Part shown: positions 63,427 through 64,000 of the stretch, in pieces | Layout: the number at the start of each line of letters is the position of its first letter | Position numbering within the stretch: the stretch's first letter is position 1 | Program-made: the position numbers and the translations under genes | NCBI RefSeq assembly: GCF_003675325.1 | Contig: NZ_CP033073.1 | Span: 6,758,001 to 6,822,000 of the forward strand | Length of the DNA stretch: 64,000 nt | Reading direction: 5' to 3' | Origin: Streptomyces dangxiongensis | Lineage (GTDB): Bacteria; Actinomycetota; Actinomycetes; Streptomycetales; Streptomycetaceae | The notes under the pieces: model-generated | Database searches by the model: none | Told to the model about the DNA's origin: nothing | Seen by the model: only the letters and a program-made list of their open reading frames with translations

Positions 63427-64000
63427 ATGGCCGAGTTCACCATGGAGCTGAACGACGAACAGAGGGAAGTCCGGGACTGGCTCCATGGCTTCGCCGCGGA
63501 CGTGATCCGGCCCGCCGCCGCCGAGTGGGACGAGCGCGAGGAGACCCCCTGGCCGGTTATCCAGGAGGCGGCGAAGGTCGGCATCTACTCCCTCGATTTC
63601 TACGCCCAGCAGTACTTCGACCCCACCGGTCTCGGCATCCCGATGGCGATGGAGGAGCTGTTCTGGGGCGACGCGGGCATCGCCCTCTCCATTGTGGGCA
63701 CGGGCCTGGCCGCCGTGGGCGTTCTCGCCAACGGAACCGAGGAGCAGATCGGCACCTGGATCCCGCAGATGTACGGCGACGCCAGTGACGTCAAGGTCGC
63801 CGCGTTCTGCTCCTCCGAGCCCGACGCCGGCTCCGACGTCGCCTCGATGCGCACGCGGGCCGTGTACGACGAGGCCAAGGACGAGTGGGTGATCAACGGC
63901 ACGAAGACCTGGGCGACCAACGGCGGCATCGCCAACGTCCACGTCGTCGTCGCCGTCGTCGACCCGGAGCTGGGGTCCAAGGGCCACGCGTCCTTCATCG
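63427..64000 (+). CDS. Acyl-CoA dehydrogenase (partial)
   Basis: The first 191 residues of an FAD-dependent acyl-CoA dehydrogenase. The ATG at 63427 follows GGAGGGG. It shows the N-terminal helical domain, then SSEPDAGSDVASMRTRAVYDE (the beta-domain FAD segment) and GTKTWATNGG for FAD and substrate contact. The catalytic Glu lies beyond the window. It is probably involved in fatty-acid or branched-chain degradation under the divergent TetR gene. Confidence 0.94.
   Translation, partial: MAEFTMELNDEQREVRDWLHGFAADVIRPAAAEWDEREETPWPVIQEAAKVGIYSLDFYAQQYFDPTGLGIPMAMEELFWGDAGIALSIVGTGLAAVGVLANGTEEQIGTWIPQMYGDASDVKVAAFCSSEPDAGSDVASMRTRAVYDEAKDEWVINGTKTWATNGGIANVHVVVAVVDPELGSKGHASFI

Overview
The window is high-GC actinobacterial chromosome. 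GC-rich codon use, GTG and TTG starts, TTA (bldA-type) codons in a few genes, an XRE/DUF397/ATP-binding regulatory set, and F420 and mycothiol enzymes all point to Streptomyces. From memory, the order purB, biotin genes, ureABCFGD, tripeptidyl aminopeptidase, ornithine aminotransferase, phosphofructokinase and MurT/GatD follows a core block of the S. coelicolor chromosome (roughly SCO1254 down to SCO1210). I could not run an alignment to confirm this.

Layout. 0-1.3 kb holds a response regulator cut by the window edge, the C-terminal stub of its histidine kinase and a collapsed ABC exporter. 1.3-12.7 kb holds housekeeping and membrane genes: Mug-type DNA glycosylase, purB, an SGNH hydrolase, two CNNM/CBS proteins, a GNAT, an F420-type oxidoreductase, and an ABC ATPase/FtsX pair. 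12.7-13.4 kb holds a ribbon-helix-helix protein and a Fic-like protein with a degenerate active site. 13.6-18.0 kb is the biotin cluster: bioD and bioB look intact, bioA and bioF are broken. 18.1-22.5 kb holds an XRE/DUF397 pair facing an ATP-binding protein, an NlpC/P60 endopeptidase under a c-di-AMP (ydaO) riboswitch, an unusual ClpP paralogue with a coupled small protein, and a lone Phd-type antitoxin. 22.5-27.3 kb is a complete urease operon with a GlnR-like box upstream. 27.4-32.2 kb holds a secreted tripeptidyl aminopeptidase, an acyltransferase and a secreted lamin-tail/propeller protein.

32.5-54 kb looks accessory. Coding density is low between 33.5 and 38.5 kb, and there are remnants of an IS481 transposase and a Na+/H+ antiporter. 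It carries isolated metabolic genes, an oxidoreductase group (cyclase-family hydrolase, GMC oxidoreductase, SDR, cytochrome bd oxidase, gluconokinase), a DUF4097/DrrAB-type export operon, a MerR regulator behind a long hairpin-rich leader, a PP2C phosphatase, a 32-36 bp tandem repeat and a DUF6153/DUF305 pair. 54.5-64 kb returns to core genes: arginine/ornithine catabolism (rocD, dimethylargininase, Lrp regulator), CtaG-type oxidase assembly, pfkA, the lipid II amidating pair murT/gatD, peptide deformylase, and a TetR regulator divergent from an acyl-CoA dehydrogenase cut by the right edge.

The best leads are two broken genes in the biotin cluster, a ClpP that has lost its catalytic histidine next to a coupled unknown protein, the structured leader of the MerR gene with mutually exclusive hairpins, and the oxidoreductase/bd-oxidase group. 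No CRISPR array, tRNA or rRNA was seen.
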